From contig NC_052511.1 in NCBI RefSeq assembly GCF_014356525.2, positions 35,369,121 through 35,433,120 on the forward strand: a stretch of DNA of 64,000 nt. The letters run 5' to 3'. Positions 48,225 to 59,637 of this stretch are shown one piece after another; position 1 is the stretch's first letter; each line of letters starts with the position of its first letter. The notes below the pieces were generated by a model that did no database searches, was not told the DNA's origin, and saw only the letters and a list, made by a program, of their open reading frames with translations. Source of the DNA: Nilaparvata lugens (Eukaryota; Arthropoda; Insecta; Hemiptera; Delphacidae). A program made the position numbers and the translations under genes.

Positions 48225-49412
48225 ATGGCAGGAAACGACCAGGTCAATCCAAGTCTGTCGGACACCGAAGACATCTCACCCGATTGTTCGCCGCCATCCG
48301 CATCTGCCGCCGCATCCGCCGATTTCCATCCACATATACTGGATGACTTGTCGTCGACGCAGGAGGAGGAGAGCTGCATTCTAGTGGAGGATCCGTTGGC
48401 CGCCCAAGAGACGGAGGATGTCGCGCGGGATAAACGCCCATGCATTGCCGTTCCAGAGGTCCGGACGCCCGCATCTCATGTCATAGAACCATTGCCGCCA
48501 ACCAAAGACCACACACCCGCCCCTTCCGTGTTACAGATGAGTCTCATCCTGGAAGCATTGAGCGATATGATCAAAGAAAGGAAACAACTGAACGAAACAC
48601 TAAACAATATAAATAAGAACTACGACCAAATAAAGGAAGTCAAACAAGCAAGCGGACGTGATACATGTATGGAAGACCAACCTACCGAAAATGTCAAGGC
48701 TGAAGTCGCGCCGCACCCTGCAGAACGCCGAGAGGGACCGGACGACATCGCCCGCCAAGCTGAGGACGTCATCCAGGGCATAGAGGGACATCCCGTACCA
48801 CCGCGCGCCGGACACCAGGAATCCAAGGACGTTGCCCGCCGAGTGGAAGAGCAGCCCAGACCGCCGACCGCCCACATCACCGTCCATCCACCGAGGACAG
48901 TGCCTGCAACATATGAACCCAGCATTCATGAAGATAGTCCAATAAACAATAGAAATAAAACAAAAACCCACCACAAATCAAAGTCACAACCAAACCCGAA
49001 AACCTATAAATCAAAACCATACACAAGCAGCAAAACAATTCAAGAAAGAAGAAAAATATCTGAAAGGATCTATCTACACCGCCGTCATGTTAGGCTGAAA
49101 TCCCACATCAAACTCCCTACCAGCATGCAAGGAAAAAGAAAGACCATATCAAGAAGGACCTACAACCACCGCAGTCATGTCCGGTTAAAATCAAATAGAC
49201 TGAACACCAGCATGCAGGGAAGAAAAAGATCATTTGAAAAAACCCACAGACACCACCGGCATGTCAGGTTTAAAAAGATCAAACTGCATGTTACCGGCCG
49301 ACCAAGAGGAAATGAATTTGTAAGAAGTGATTTACACCATCGGCACATTCGTTTTAAGCCAAGTTTAATAAAACGGATAGTTGCAAATTGGATTGGAAAC
49401 TTGGAACAATAG
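48225..49412 (+). CDS. Gag-like or accessory protein of the LTR element, four basic His/Arg repeats
   Basis: The ORF encodes 395 residues and is the only long one between the LTRs. I use the ATG at 48225 (AACTATGG, strong initiation context). An in-frame ATG at 48084 would add 47 hydrophobic residues and seems less likely. Residues 1-70 are acidic and Ser/Ala-rich. Residues 101-140 look like a coiled coil. Residues 165-225 are Pro-rich and contain two related DIARQAEDV / DVARRVEEQ stretches. Residues 245-380 are strongly basic and carry four spaced copies of H-[RH]-x-H-[VI]-R-[LF]-K at about 285, 315, 343 and 371, each in a 28-30 residue repeat; the first two end in TSMQG. There is no CCHC zinc knuckle, so the basic repeats may replace it in RNA binding (inference). 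The first half of the ORF is clearly more GC-rich than the flanks, which could reflect capture of foreign sequence. No homologue recognised. Confidence 0.6.
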   Translation: MAGNDQVNPSLSDTEDISPDCSPPSASAAASADFHPHILDDLSSTQEEESCILVEDPLAAQETEDVARDKRPCIAVPEVRTPASHVIEPLPPTKDHTPAPSVLQMSLILEALSDMIKERKQLNETLNNINKNYDQIKEVKQASGRDTCMEDQPTENVKAEVAPHPAERREGPDDIARQAEDVIQGIEGHPVPPRAGHQESKDVARRVEEQPRPPTAHITVHPPRTVPATYEPSIHEDSPINNRNKTKTHHKSKSQPNPKTYKSKPYTSSKTIQERRKISERIYLHRRHVRLKSHIKLPTSMQGKRKTISRRTYNHRSHVRLKSNRLNTSMQGRKRSFEKTHRHHRHVRFKKIKLHVTGRPRGNEFVRSDLHHRHIRFKPSLIKRIVANWIGNLEQ

Positions 49413-50804
49413 AGAAATCAAATTTAGATGGGGGCTTAAGGAATAATTTTCGAATTAAATGGAAGCTACATTGTGAATTACACAAATTATCAACATTTTC
49501 ATAATCACGGCCTACCCAGTGAATCATTACTTTGCAGACTAGCATCTTTCTACTGCTGCCTAATCATCAACATAACCTAAACTTCGCCGCATCTCATCTA
49601 ATAAACAACAATCCACTTCAAATGAAGAAATTATTATCAACTTTAATAACAGAAGAAAATAAAACTACGAAACAATTTTAAAAATTTACCAACCTAATCA
49701 AGCCATCCGCCTCATGTTACAATCATCACAGAAACAATCGCCTGGTATCATCTGCACAACTGAAAAATAGAAACAAGAATTATAGTATCCACGGAAAATA
49801 ATTATAAATTAGAAATAACATGAAATTAGTAGTGAATAGGAGGAAAGAAAATAAACAAAGTTTATTTGAAAAAAAATGTGTAAATCTAACCTTGAAATAC
49901 AGAATCAATAGAAAAATCTATTCAGAACCAATGCCTGTTCGATAATTTTCTTCGTCCCACCAACCAATGTGTGCGAAATCATAGAGTCAATGTAAAGGAA
50001 TCAAAGCAATATCGTTATTAATTATCGTAACCTATTATTTAATGTGAAATTATAAGTAAAAAACGCAACCAAAAATATATATTTATGTTAATTTGCACGA
50101 AATGCGCATGTTCTGTGTTTATATGAATGTATCTCTAAAAAACTCCAAAGAAAATGAAATTCTTACCTTCAAATGTGAAATTTATTACTGTTGCATCAAA
50201 AGATCATGAATTGAAATTCAAATTGATAAATATAATCTTAAGGACTTAATATTTGTAACCAACATTGATAAAAATCAAGAAAGCCATTTCAAGTGTAACC
50301 CTGTTTGTACGCAACGTACTAAGCGCAAATAAGAAATTGCTCGAGTCAAACGGTAGACGATTGTCAAGTCACCGAAGTAAAATCACACTCTCACCCAATC
50401 TATGTAAAAGCCAAACCAAAGAGTCGAAACCTGTAATAACTATGAAAAAATGATGAAAGTCTATATTTGTTGCGAATACTATTCAAATCTTAAGAAGTAA
50501 TATGTGAAATTTTGTATATTTTGTTATAGTTATGGGTCTGCTCATAAGCCACCCGTGAGTGGAAATTGTGGAGTTGTTTTAATGAAGGATCCAAAGAGAC
50601 CTCATTAATTATTGTATTTCGATTGTATCCAATGAAAGGAACAATCAATTATTTATTTTCTCGTAGCCAAAAGTGCACGATATATTGTTTTTAGTGTTAA
50701 GTGTTGAGTTTTCGTAGAAGTAAGGAGATGAAATAGTGTATTCATCACAATATCGGATTTTTCAAATAGTCATTGTTTCGACTCGTCTCCCAATTACCTA
50801 TTTA
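49413..50804 (+). other. Post-ORF region of the LTR element
   Basis: 1.4 kb of AT-rich sequence between the Gag-like ORF and the 3' LTR, where pol would be expected. Only a short basic 62-codon ORF (50265-50453) is present, with no recognisable motif. No RT (YxDD) or integrase signature seen. Confidence 0.6.
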
Positions 50805-50824
50805 AAATATCCTGGGGGCTTTTG
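50805..50824 (+). other. Polypurine-tract candidate next to the 3' LTR
   Basis: A G run (CCTGGGGGCTTTTG) immediately precedes the TG start of the 3' LTR, where the plus-strand primer of LTR elements lies. It is not a clean polypurine tract, so the call is positional. Confidence 0.4.
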
Positions 50825-53345
50825 TGTGATGAATCTTTCAAATAGATCTCATGAAAAGAGAGAAAAATTGTGATTACCTTTTAAAATGAAGGAATTTGCT
50901 AAAGGAATAGTTAGCGACCGAGCGATAACACTTACTTATCAGTAACTGTGTATTAGATAAGAGTACCGTTCTGTACTGAATATTTTCTAGAAAATTATTC
51001 AATCAAATTATAATTATTTTGCAAATAAAACACAAATTGTTTATGAATCGCTCACTGATTTTGAGGTTACACTTTGTTTACCATCGATCAGATGTTTTTA
51101 AAACAGTTCGAACGCAGCTGACTGATTCGAAGTATCGTCAAATGTCACGCTGGCTTCACATAAGATATAATACCATCTCTAAAAATCAAAACTATCCATA
51201 AAGGATCAAGAATTTCAAATAAAAAAAATAAAATGTATGTGTTATCGTTGAAATTATTTATTATTTAAGAAATTATATTATATGTCAGGTCTTATTGTAA
51301 CTAAATAGGTCATAGCATGAAATTATATTATTGATAAAATGGCAGAAATTATTTATAACAATCTCAAACCTAATAAAAATTGTACAAGAGTATTAATTCA
51401 TTAACGACTTAATTCAACTGAACCACATGGTAATTAAATCTCTTTGGCAGGTCTAAGCCAATCACAGTGCATAGAAATAGCACCCAGAAGGTGATCGTTT
51501 GAAAGCAACACATGTTAATCTATTATCAGACACCAACCCTGCCTTATCAGTTACACTAGCACGTGTACATTGTATGAGAGGAACTATGTCTAGAAGATTA
51601 AGCAGTTTTAAGAATTACATAAATTAAATTATTATTGTAATTAAAGGAATTGTATTCTACTACTTGCCACTGACGTCATGTTTACGTCACAAGCGTTCTA
51701 CCAATGGCAAATTTTTATGCAAATTATTACATTGAGATTCTGAGAAGCAAGGTCTAGCCTAGAAGCTTAGAGAAAAGAGCAGCACTTCCCTTTTGAAATC
51801 CTCACCGTGCAGATCTCTTTTTATAGTTACCAAAGACCTATTTGTGAAAATTTCTTGTTCGATTTTAAATGTTCTATTTGTGAGCCGACATTTTAGGCCA
51901 ATTTATTTGTTATTCGTAAATTTCTGTTCTCATCAATCGATAAATTTAAAAGCTTAAAGTAAATTATCCCTTAATTAATTCGGTGAAGGAGATATTTAAA
52001 TTAAAATTCCCCACGTGCTGAAACCGAAGCCTGGATTGCCGCCGATCAAACGATTTTTGATCTAAAGAAGAAAACCACGACGACCAAGGAATTTCACGTG
52101 AGTTATAAGTCATAAGGGGCCCCAATCTACGCTTCGAAAATATTTCAGTGCAGAAAAACATAAATTTTTCTTCATTAAATTATTGGCCACGCCGACAAGC
52201 GCTTTTAGTTATTAAGAGCCTAAAATTTATTCATATTTAATTTCTAAGAATTTGTAGTTGATTAACTATCCTCCGCTGCCTGAACCACGACCCCGAGCAA
52301 TTTTAAAATATTTTATAATTCATTTTTTCTCACTATTTTTTTTTTTCAAAACTGTTAAACTTTATCAATTGTAAAATTCTGTTGAATCACGCATGGTATC
52401 ATGCAAGCACAAGAACATTTTTAACTCCTTCTGTTAATGCTAAATTATTATCAACCTGTAAATCAAATTCTGAATCTGCACTGTATGATTGCATATTTTA
52501 TTGTAATATATTTCAGTTTTGTTAATTCGCTTTCTGAGTTCGATTATTTCTTAAGCCTGTCAATTATTGTGTCTGATACGTTCTATATTATCAAGAACCG
52601 ATCGAATACGATCATTAGAATAATTGAATTAAGCTGGATATTGGAACAGGTCTAAGTGGATGTAGCGAGTGGGGTCAGATCAAGATATTTATTCTTTGTC
52701 CTTACCTGCTCATATATCAGCTTTTATCTGTTACCTACCTCGACTTAGGAGCGAATGCATCAATTGTACAGCAGAGGCAGCCATAGATCATATAAATTCC
52801 TACAATAGAGCTTAAAACCCGACAAGACTCTGTTCTCGAAGTATATTCTGAACGATATTTGGTCCAAATACCGTATTTTAATCCTTCAGAACTTATTAGA
52901 GACGCAGTCCCGTAAATTATCTACATCGGGATTTTTGCTCGACCTGTATGATTTTGTATGCTCATTCTTCACAGGTAATAATTTTAAGGTATCCGTCTTC
53001 AGTGTTTAGCGATCGCTACACTACTTATAAAAATTTCATCGCTATACAATTTGTCATTAGAAGAATCAAGGGTGAGCGAGCATTTAGGCCTCCCGCGATT
53101 CCGACAATCGTATTGAATCTTGTAGTGAATCAATCAGTCTGGTGTACACTCAGCGTCCACACACGCAATTACAAAATTTATAGCCGCTACACCATTGACT
53201 CAGTACAAGATTCACCCTACATGTGTGAAGCCTTCAAATCACGCTCCACATGATTTGCCGGCCCAACGTGAGGCATTTGGATACAGCACTACATGATTTG
53301 GCAAATCTCTCTACATATGTGAGGCGAGTAAAATACAGCTTCACA
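50825..53345 (+). repeat. 3' LTR (2521 bp)
   Basis: Near-identical copy of 44875-47393. Differences seen include homopolymer length changes, single substitutions such as GCGTT/GCATT and TTGTA/TCGTA, and the last bases TTTACA/TTCACA. The right flank starts ATATATAT, giving the ATAT target duplication with the left flank. Confidence 0.93.
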
Positions 53346-53718
53346 ATATATATATTCCGACTATTCGACATAGATTTTGGACGTTGATTCGGTAAAGTGT
53401 AAAATTAGCAGATTAGTTCCACAGATCATCCACGTTAGGATGGATTACCACGATCTATTTAATATTTCATCGAATTATTTACTCACAACAAATCATTTAA
53501 GTTCTATTAAGAAGGATTATTTCTATTTTTAGTAGTCTATCAAGCTGTTGACAGGACAAATTGATGTATGAGACAAGAGTAGGATGTACAAAACTTTAAT
53601 GTGGAGATTCTAATACTAAACTACTTGTATTGATCAGACAGGTATGAAGTTTCAAGTTTCAAAAGTTGAGTAAAAACATATAATGAGAGGATTCTAATAT
53701 AGACATTGAAAATCAAAG

Positions 53719-53862
53719 GCCCGATTACACAACAGCCATTTCATTTGTGACTAATTTCACGAGAACCAATCAGAGAAGGCGTTTTTGTAAAGACGGCTTC
53801 TATGATTGGTTCTCGTGGAATTAATCACGGTCAGAATTTAACCGGCTGTTGTGCAACCGGCA
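53719..53862 (+). mobile_element. Palindromic MITE, CCGGTTGCACAAAAG family
   Basis: Arms with GAGAACCAATCAGAGAAGGC and its complement around a short centre; ends in GTTGTGCAACCGGCAC. One of the better preserved copies. Confidence 0.7.
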
Positions 53863-54398
53863 CAAAGTAGCCTACTCTATTCTCACACACATTTTCGAAC
53901 GTTTTTAGTGTGAACATTTTCTTACCTGAAAATAAATTTTGAGAGAGTACTCTTATTCTCAATTTTTATGTACGTATGAGTAGTCCTAAACAAGAAAGCG
54001 AACATTGAGGATTCTAGCTTTGCTGAACATTTTTGATAACAAACGTTCACAAGTTTAAAGCCAATGAGAATGTTGAGTTTCTGCATTTCAATAACAAAGA
54101 CAGACATCTGAATATTCTGGAGATCTTAGAAATAACGAGAGTAGGCTAGCTAACAAGGTATAATTTACAGTCAATTTCGAGAGATCAGATTAATTTCAGC
54201 AAATTTTCATATTTCTGCCAAAATTATTGCATCTAATGACCAATATCGGGGACCGAGCTTCGCTCTGGAGTACAAAATCATAAAAAAATTATTACGAGAG
54301 AAGAAATTATAATAAGATTCATAACATTCATACAGAAATGTTCTATCTAATCACAATTGAGATTAATTTTTAGAAGAATGCAAAAATCTCCCTCACAA

Positions 54399-54539
54399 AG
54401 ACCCAGTTGCACAAAAGCCGGTTAAATTTTAATCCTGATTAACTTCACGTGAACCAAATCAGAGAAGACCATTTCAAAAAGATGGATCTACTGCAATTGA
54501 TAAGGATTGGAAATAACCCGGCTTTTCTGCAACCGGCAC
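54399..54539 (+). mobile_element. Palindromic MITE, CCGGTTGCACAAAAG family
   Basis: Begins CCCAGTTGCACAAAAGCCGG and ends CTGCAACCGGCAC. Confidence 0.7.
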
Positions 54540-55031
54540 TTGGTACCTGATTGAATGATTACAAAAGTTCAACAGCTGAGTCATAATTTTGATACAGTCC
54601 CACACACATGAACTCGCTCACTCACTTCCATCACCAACAGACGACGAAATAAAAACGTTGGTGTAAACGCAGCTTTACTGTTTGAATCCGTCACTTGGTT
54701 TTGTCTGAACCGCCAATAGGAGAGGGGCTTATCTAGGCCAATGACAGACGTTCACCTTGATAGGTCATGGCTTCCACCAATAACGGTGCTCAGCCGTTAG
54801 TTTCAAATACTGCTGCTCTTTACTTTAGTTCTAGTTTACCAGAGATTGAAAATGTTGTAACAACCGAAACCGGTATCTCGATTCTTGATAAATCTTTGGC
54901 TTGACAACATCTAGCATTTTATTCAGTTGTTCAATTTTACTAAATTCTGTAGCTTGAGCAATGATTTATACTACTATTCATACTATCTATCTACTATCAA
55001 TACTACTACTATCTCTACCACTATATTGATA

Positions 55032-55495
55032 GTAGTAGAACCATTATCAGTCCAATATTGCTCTATGGTGCTGAGACATGGATGTTAAATAGAAGGGAAG
55101 AAAGGGATTTGATTGTATTTGAAAGCAATGTCCCTAGAAAAATCTATGGACCCATAAATGAGGGAGGAGAGTGGAGGAAGAGACACAACAAAGAACTTCG
55201 AGACCTTTATAGGGAGCCAGATGTAGTATGCGAGTTCAAGTATAGAAGGATCAGATGGACTGGGCATGTTTTGAGAAGAAAAGAGGACAGCAATCTCAAT
55301 CAAGTGATGAGAAGAAATCCAGAAGGACGACGACCGAGAGGAAGACCACGACGGAAATGGTGGAGTCAAGTAAAGGCCGATATGGAGAGAATTGGAGCAA
55401 GCGAGGAGGACGCGGAGAATCGAGAGTGGTGGAGGGGCTTTGTTGGTGCAGCTAAATATCTACTTAGATATGTATGGCCATGGCAGTAAGTAAGT
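55032..55495 (+). mobile_element. 5'-truncated non-LTR retrotransposon, RTE-like, with 12-bp target duplication
   Basis: Flanked by ACTATATTGATA at 55020-55031 and 55496-55507. Carries the ORF2 end and terminates in TAAGTAAGTA-type short repeats right after the stop codon, as RTE-type elements often do. Confidence 0.88.
55058..55489 (+). pseudogene. RTE-like ORF2 C-terminal fragment
   Basis: 143-codon open frame; the same frame continues upstream to the element's truncated edge at 55032 (RTIISPIL precedes LYGAETW). Motifs are LYGAETW at the start, then YRRIRWTGHVLRR and RRPRGRPRRKWW, all characteristic of the post-RT part of RTE/BovB-like and related elements. The frame is intact to its stop, but polymerase and endonuclease domains are missing through 5' truncation. 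The Met at 55058 is not a real start. Confidence 0.85.
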
Positions 55496-55507
55496 ACTAT
55501 ATTGATA

Positions 55508-58500
55508 AGAACTTGGGATCGGTAGATTTAAATAGCTATTGAAATTCTATTAAGAATCCAATCATCAACGAATATACCCTATGACCAAAGATTTGTTGCC
55601 TGAATTTTTATAGATTAGGATTTCCTTGACCTTTTGTGTGACCTTGACCTGGGTGAGGTTAGGTTAGTATGAATGTACTTAGTGGACATTCTGGGTTAGT
55701 GTGACTTTGACCTCGACCTTTGACCTTGGATAGGTTAGGTTACATTAGATTAGATAAGGTTTGGTCAGGTAACCTTGTGCGTGACCTTGAGGTTAAAGGG
55801 AATTCTGGTGCACGATGCGTCAGAGCATACACATTTACTGTAGATTGAGACTTTATCTACGACCAAAGATTTGTAGATTGTCAATTGATATTTTCGATTA
55901 TCAAGAAAAATATGCTTTGTGTAGAGTATTTCGATAGGTATAAAAAATGAATTAAGAATCCTATCACCAACCAATTTCAGTTCGGAACCCACTTAACGAC
56001 CAATTATCGGTCCACTGTCTATTTATCATCAATAAACCGTTGGTTCAGGTTTCGAACTAGCCATATTCGATCCATTCTACGAAACCAGGCTTAATGGAGC
56101 GCTTAGCTTAATCCCGTACAGTTTATGTACAAGTAAGATCATCGTATGGTAGGTTAGCAAATTGTTGAACGTGTATTAGAGTGAGAGAGAGGGGCTTCAG
56201 TGCTGTTTAGGCATCTAGACAGAGAGAAGGTTAGGCTAATAGGGCCTGACCGTCAGGGATTAAAGGGAAAAGCCGAAAGGGCTGCTGGAAAGGAGATTAG
56301 AGAAAGAGGAAGGGTTTACAAAGAAGAGAGAGCGAGTGAGTGAGTGGGGGTGTGTGTGTAAGTAAACGGTCATGTAAAATCTCTTAATTGATGTATTAAT
56401 TAAGTAACAAAGCCTGTATATGAGCGTTAACTGGAATATCAACATGATAAGTTAGGCGAGCTCAGATATGAGGCAGCATGTCTTCAGTATATTAGCAAAA
56501 TCTTGTACAAGATTCACAGAACACCACATCATATAGCTCACACTATATCTATTCATAATATCTCTCACATATATACAAGACACATACCAGCACACACTTC
56601 ACCACCAGATACACAACTACACATACTATCCATCTTCACACAAGCACTCACGATACATACACTTATTCAACTCAGCCTCACACACACGCAAATCTGAGCA
56701 CAAGAAATTGATAGCAAGAGTTCAAGACATATTACGTGGGTGCTCTATGTAGTCTCGGAAGGGGTGAGGTGACTTCTTCATACACTAAGCTACTATGTAG
56801 TACAAGGTGGGCTCGAATTTGGTATTCATAATGATGTGGTTTTGGATTCATTGAGCTTGTTGCTGTGGAGATTGATGTTCATTTGTATGTTCTGGAGTAA
56901 GTAATAATTGTCATTAGTGACTTATCAATCATAGTAACAAAGATGAAATTAGAAACTAAGAAGAATCTACAAACAGATTCATGAATGAACATTTCAAAAA
57001 TATCACGGGATTGAGAATAATTGAGTGAACGAAATTGAAGCAAATAGAAGATTATGTTGATTATTAATACCACAATCCAATTAAGAATTTGAGTTATATG
57101 ACCTTCCAATCGTGTTAGAAACAACACCGCACATCTCTGGCTATCTTCTCAAGCAGCGTTTACACCAAAGTTATTAACAAAATGTTAATTACAAAAAGAT
57201 TCTTTTAGATTGAACGGAACTTGACAAACACATATGTTCATCATGTGTATGATAAGTTATGTTCAATCTAATAGAATCTATTAAGTTATCAACATTTTGT
57301 TAATAGCTTTGGTGTGAACGCAGCTTTAGTCAGCTCAATCAGCTCTCTGTCATCATATTTAATTCGAGTTCAAAATTAAAGTGTTTTTATTCTTTATTTT
57401 GTGAACTTGAAGTTTTTTCATGTTTTCACGAAAGTTTTATTATCAATCTATACAAATTTGAAATTATTTTATTATAATTAATATATTTATATTGAAGATT
57501 TGGTGTAGAAATTGAAATTGACATAACCTATGTATAATATTTGGAGAATTTGAAACTAAATTAGGAAATTGAAGAGGTTTTGGGCAATAACCTGTTTTTT
57601 TCCTTTTCTGATCATTCTATTGTTTGTGCCAACCTATGAATAAATAAATAATTTCAAAAATGGATAAATAATTGATTATGAATAAATAAATAATTTTAAA
57701 TATATGATTATAGATGAATAATCTCAACAAACTGTTAACTGGAATTTGGTAGGTTAGATGAACGATATTAATAATAGTTGTAACTTTATCCATCTATGGA
57801 GAATATCGTCCATTTTAGCTTCTTGGGCCCTTCATTATTCATCAATGTCATTAACTATTCAATAACCATAAGAAGACATTGAAACTATCATCAAAATCCA
57901 GACGATCATAATAATCCATTTTGGAAACTTCAGTAAAACCATTTTCAACACTGGATTCACACATTTACATACTAATCAATGTAAGACATTGATTACAGTT
58001 CTATCATAGAGATAAGATAGAGATCTTCATTATTCATCTAGGCTATCATTTAGAGTCACTAATAAACCATTGTTTCTAATCAATTATCGATACCAGTATT
58101 GAAAAGAAAATCCGAGTTTATTCTAATTTGCTTTCTAACGGGGATAGTATCTTACTTTTTCAAGATCCTATTCTCCATTAGCTGTGCTTAGTGAGAGAAG
58201 TTGTGTGTATTTTTGCGTTCAAAATTTTATAAAATTACTTGACTAATTCAATATGAAGTGATAATTGAGTGTTATATTTAAATATAGTTTGGTGTTTCAA
58301 TTTCTCTAAATTCAAAATTTTTAGCTTATATATATTTTTGGACGAGAATTGAACTTGATTGTTTTACAGTAGAAACATAACCTATTTTTTGGACAATTTA
58401 TTAATTTATCAAAATTTGGGAATGGAATAGATTTGGGCCAAACCTGTTGTTCCTTCCTAATCATATTTATATGATTTGTGATTCTGTCCACAAATAAATA

Positions 58501-58850
58501 AATGAATAAATAACTTTAGCACAAATAATTAAACACAGATTTACGGCTTGATCACACAATTGCCAGCCGGAAGGTCTGAAAAACATGCAATTGTAGAAAA
58601 CACCATGAATATGATCAAGTGCATAGCAAAAAACAAGAAATATAAGAAATAATGATCAATCAAGTAGTAATATAGTGAGCTATGTAATATATAGTGTAAT
58701 GATCTAGTGAGTAACATAAGTAAATGCAACAATGAGAAAGATCAAACTTCCAAATTCAAAAAAACTCAAAAACAATACAAAACCATTCAAGGCTTGAATA
58801 AAAATATTATAAAGAGTCAATGAAACCAGAAAATATAATGATTTTCAGTG
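55508..58850. other. No gene seen
   Basis: Contains a GACCTTGACC / TTAGGTTAG-rich stretch (55620-55800), a CA-rich tract (56560-56690), the fold-back MITE at 57151-57327, and two related AT-rich blocks with AATAAATAAATAA ends (57480-57660 and 58360-58510) that look like retroposon 3' tails. Confidence 0.5.
57151..57327. mobile_element. Fold-back MITE, AAGC(A/T)GCGTT(T/C)ACACCAAAG termini
   Basis: Left AAGCAGCGTTTACACCAAAG, right its near complement, with ATTAACAAAATGTT, TCTTTTAGATTGAAC and inverted matches continuing inward. 177 bp. An isolated similar end lies at 54657-54680. Confidence 0.75.
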
Positions 58851-58859
58851 AAACCAAAA

Positions 58860-59340
58860 AAGTGCCTCGACAAAATAACCAATGATAGCTCTACCAATCA
58901 AATTCTTTGGTGAGAACATGTCTGTAATTCCAGGCTTCTCTACAATAAAAGGCTAATTTCTTCCAATCTTTGCCATTCAAGTACATGGTAAATTCTCCCT
59001 TGATTATTCAACAACTCCAAACTATTTCTTCCTCCATACCCTTAAACAGGGGCATCGGGCAATGCAATGGAATAGTTCTACATTCTCAACCTCCTTCTGA
59101 TCACACATCGAGCAAATATTAAGCTTACTTTATCCAAAATATTTTTTAAATATTCAAAAGTTCTAGAAGTACGCGTATTTAAAGGTCCAACATGCATCAT
59201 ATCATTCACATTTCTTTCGAGAATGTTTTTAATAGAATCTAATGTTAGTCCAAGAATGCTCTCTACATTTGGTTGATTTTGTTCAGGTGTACTATAGAAA
59301 GATTTACTTCTGTCAGCAGCATTCCTTTGAAATAACATTA
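58860..59340 (-). pseudogene. Decayed non-LTR ORF2 C-terminus
   Basis: Around 59028-59123 the minus strand encodes NICSMCDQKEVENVELFHC followed by IARCPCLRVW, a C-x2-C...H...C knuckle with RCP-L, then a stop. Other frames further on give LNGKDW and related pieces. The 86-codon ORF at 59078-59338 overlaps it in another frame. Several shifts and stops show old decay. Confidence 0.6.
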
Positions 59341-59450
59341 ATGTTTTTCATTTAATCAACGCTGACAGTTATATCGTGGGTCAAATGAACTATATATATA
59401 GATTTCACTTTTTGTGTAGTTGAGAAGTTGAAATTGTGGTAATTATTCAT

Positions 59451-59637
59451 ATTGAATGAAAAAGACTGAGAAATTGTCAAAAAACCACTGATTTATTGAT
59501 AATTAGAAAGACCGGTTTCGGTTATTACACCATTGTCAATCTCTGATAAACATGGTGTAATAACCGAAACCGGTCTTTCTAATTATCAATAAATCAGTGG
59601 TTTTTTTTTGACAATTTCTTAGTCTTTTTCATTCAAT
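59451..59637. mobile_element. Palindromic MITE, CCGGTCTTTCTA family, copy 2: near-perfect hairpin
   Basis: Left arm 59451-59532, loop 59533-59552, right arm 59553-59637. The arms differ by only a few bases (T-run length, TGAG/TTAG). Would form a stem of about 82 bp if transcribed, which it is as part of the nAChR pre-mRNA. Confidence 0.85.

Larger units (their letters stand above)
44875..53345 (+). mobile_element. LTR retrotransposon without pol, long LTRs
   Basis: Complete element: 5' LTR 44875-47393, internal region 47394-50824, 3' LTR 50825-53345. The LTRs begin TGTGATGAATC and end AGCTTTACA or AGCTTCACA. A 4-bp target duplication, ATAT, flanks both sides, as in Ty3/Gypsy-type integration. 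A tRNA-Lys-like primer binding site lies 6 nt after the 5' LTR and a G-rich tract abuts the 3' LTR. The internal region is only 3.4 kb and shows no reverse transcriptase, integrase or protease. It holds one long ORF (48225-49412). I noted about eleven differences between the 2.5-kb LTRs, so they are over 99% identical and the insertion is recent. Layout resembles LARD-type non-autonomous elements that depend on a partner for mobilisation. Confidence 0.92.
53346..55031. other. MITEs, no gene
   Basis: Holds the two CCGGTTGCAC MITEs and, at 54247-54262, a hairpin CCGAGCTTCGCTCTGG like the 3' hairpin of family A Helitron-like elements (fragment). No coding sequence recognised. Confidence 0.5.

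Noticed and set aside
47933..48974. Antisense and alternative-frame ORFs overlapping the LTR-element ORF (for example 47933-48445 and 48600-48974)
   Set aside because: Shadows of the GC-rich coding frame; the sense frame has the good start context and repeat structure.
54850..54930. A further copy of the CCGGTCTTTCTA palindrome
   Set aside because: Only a short diverged stretch (ACAACCGAAACCGGT) matches; no second arm found.
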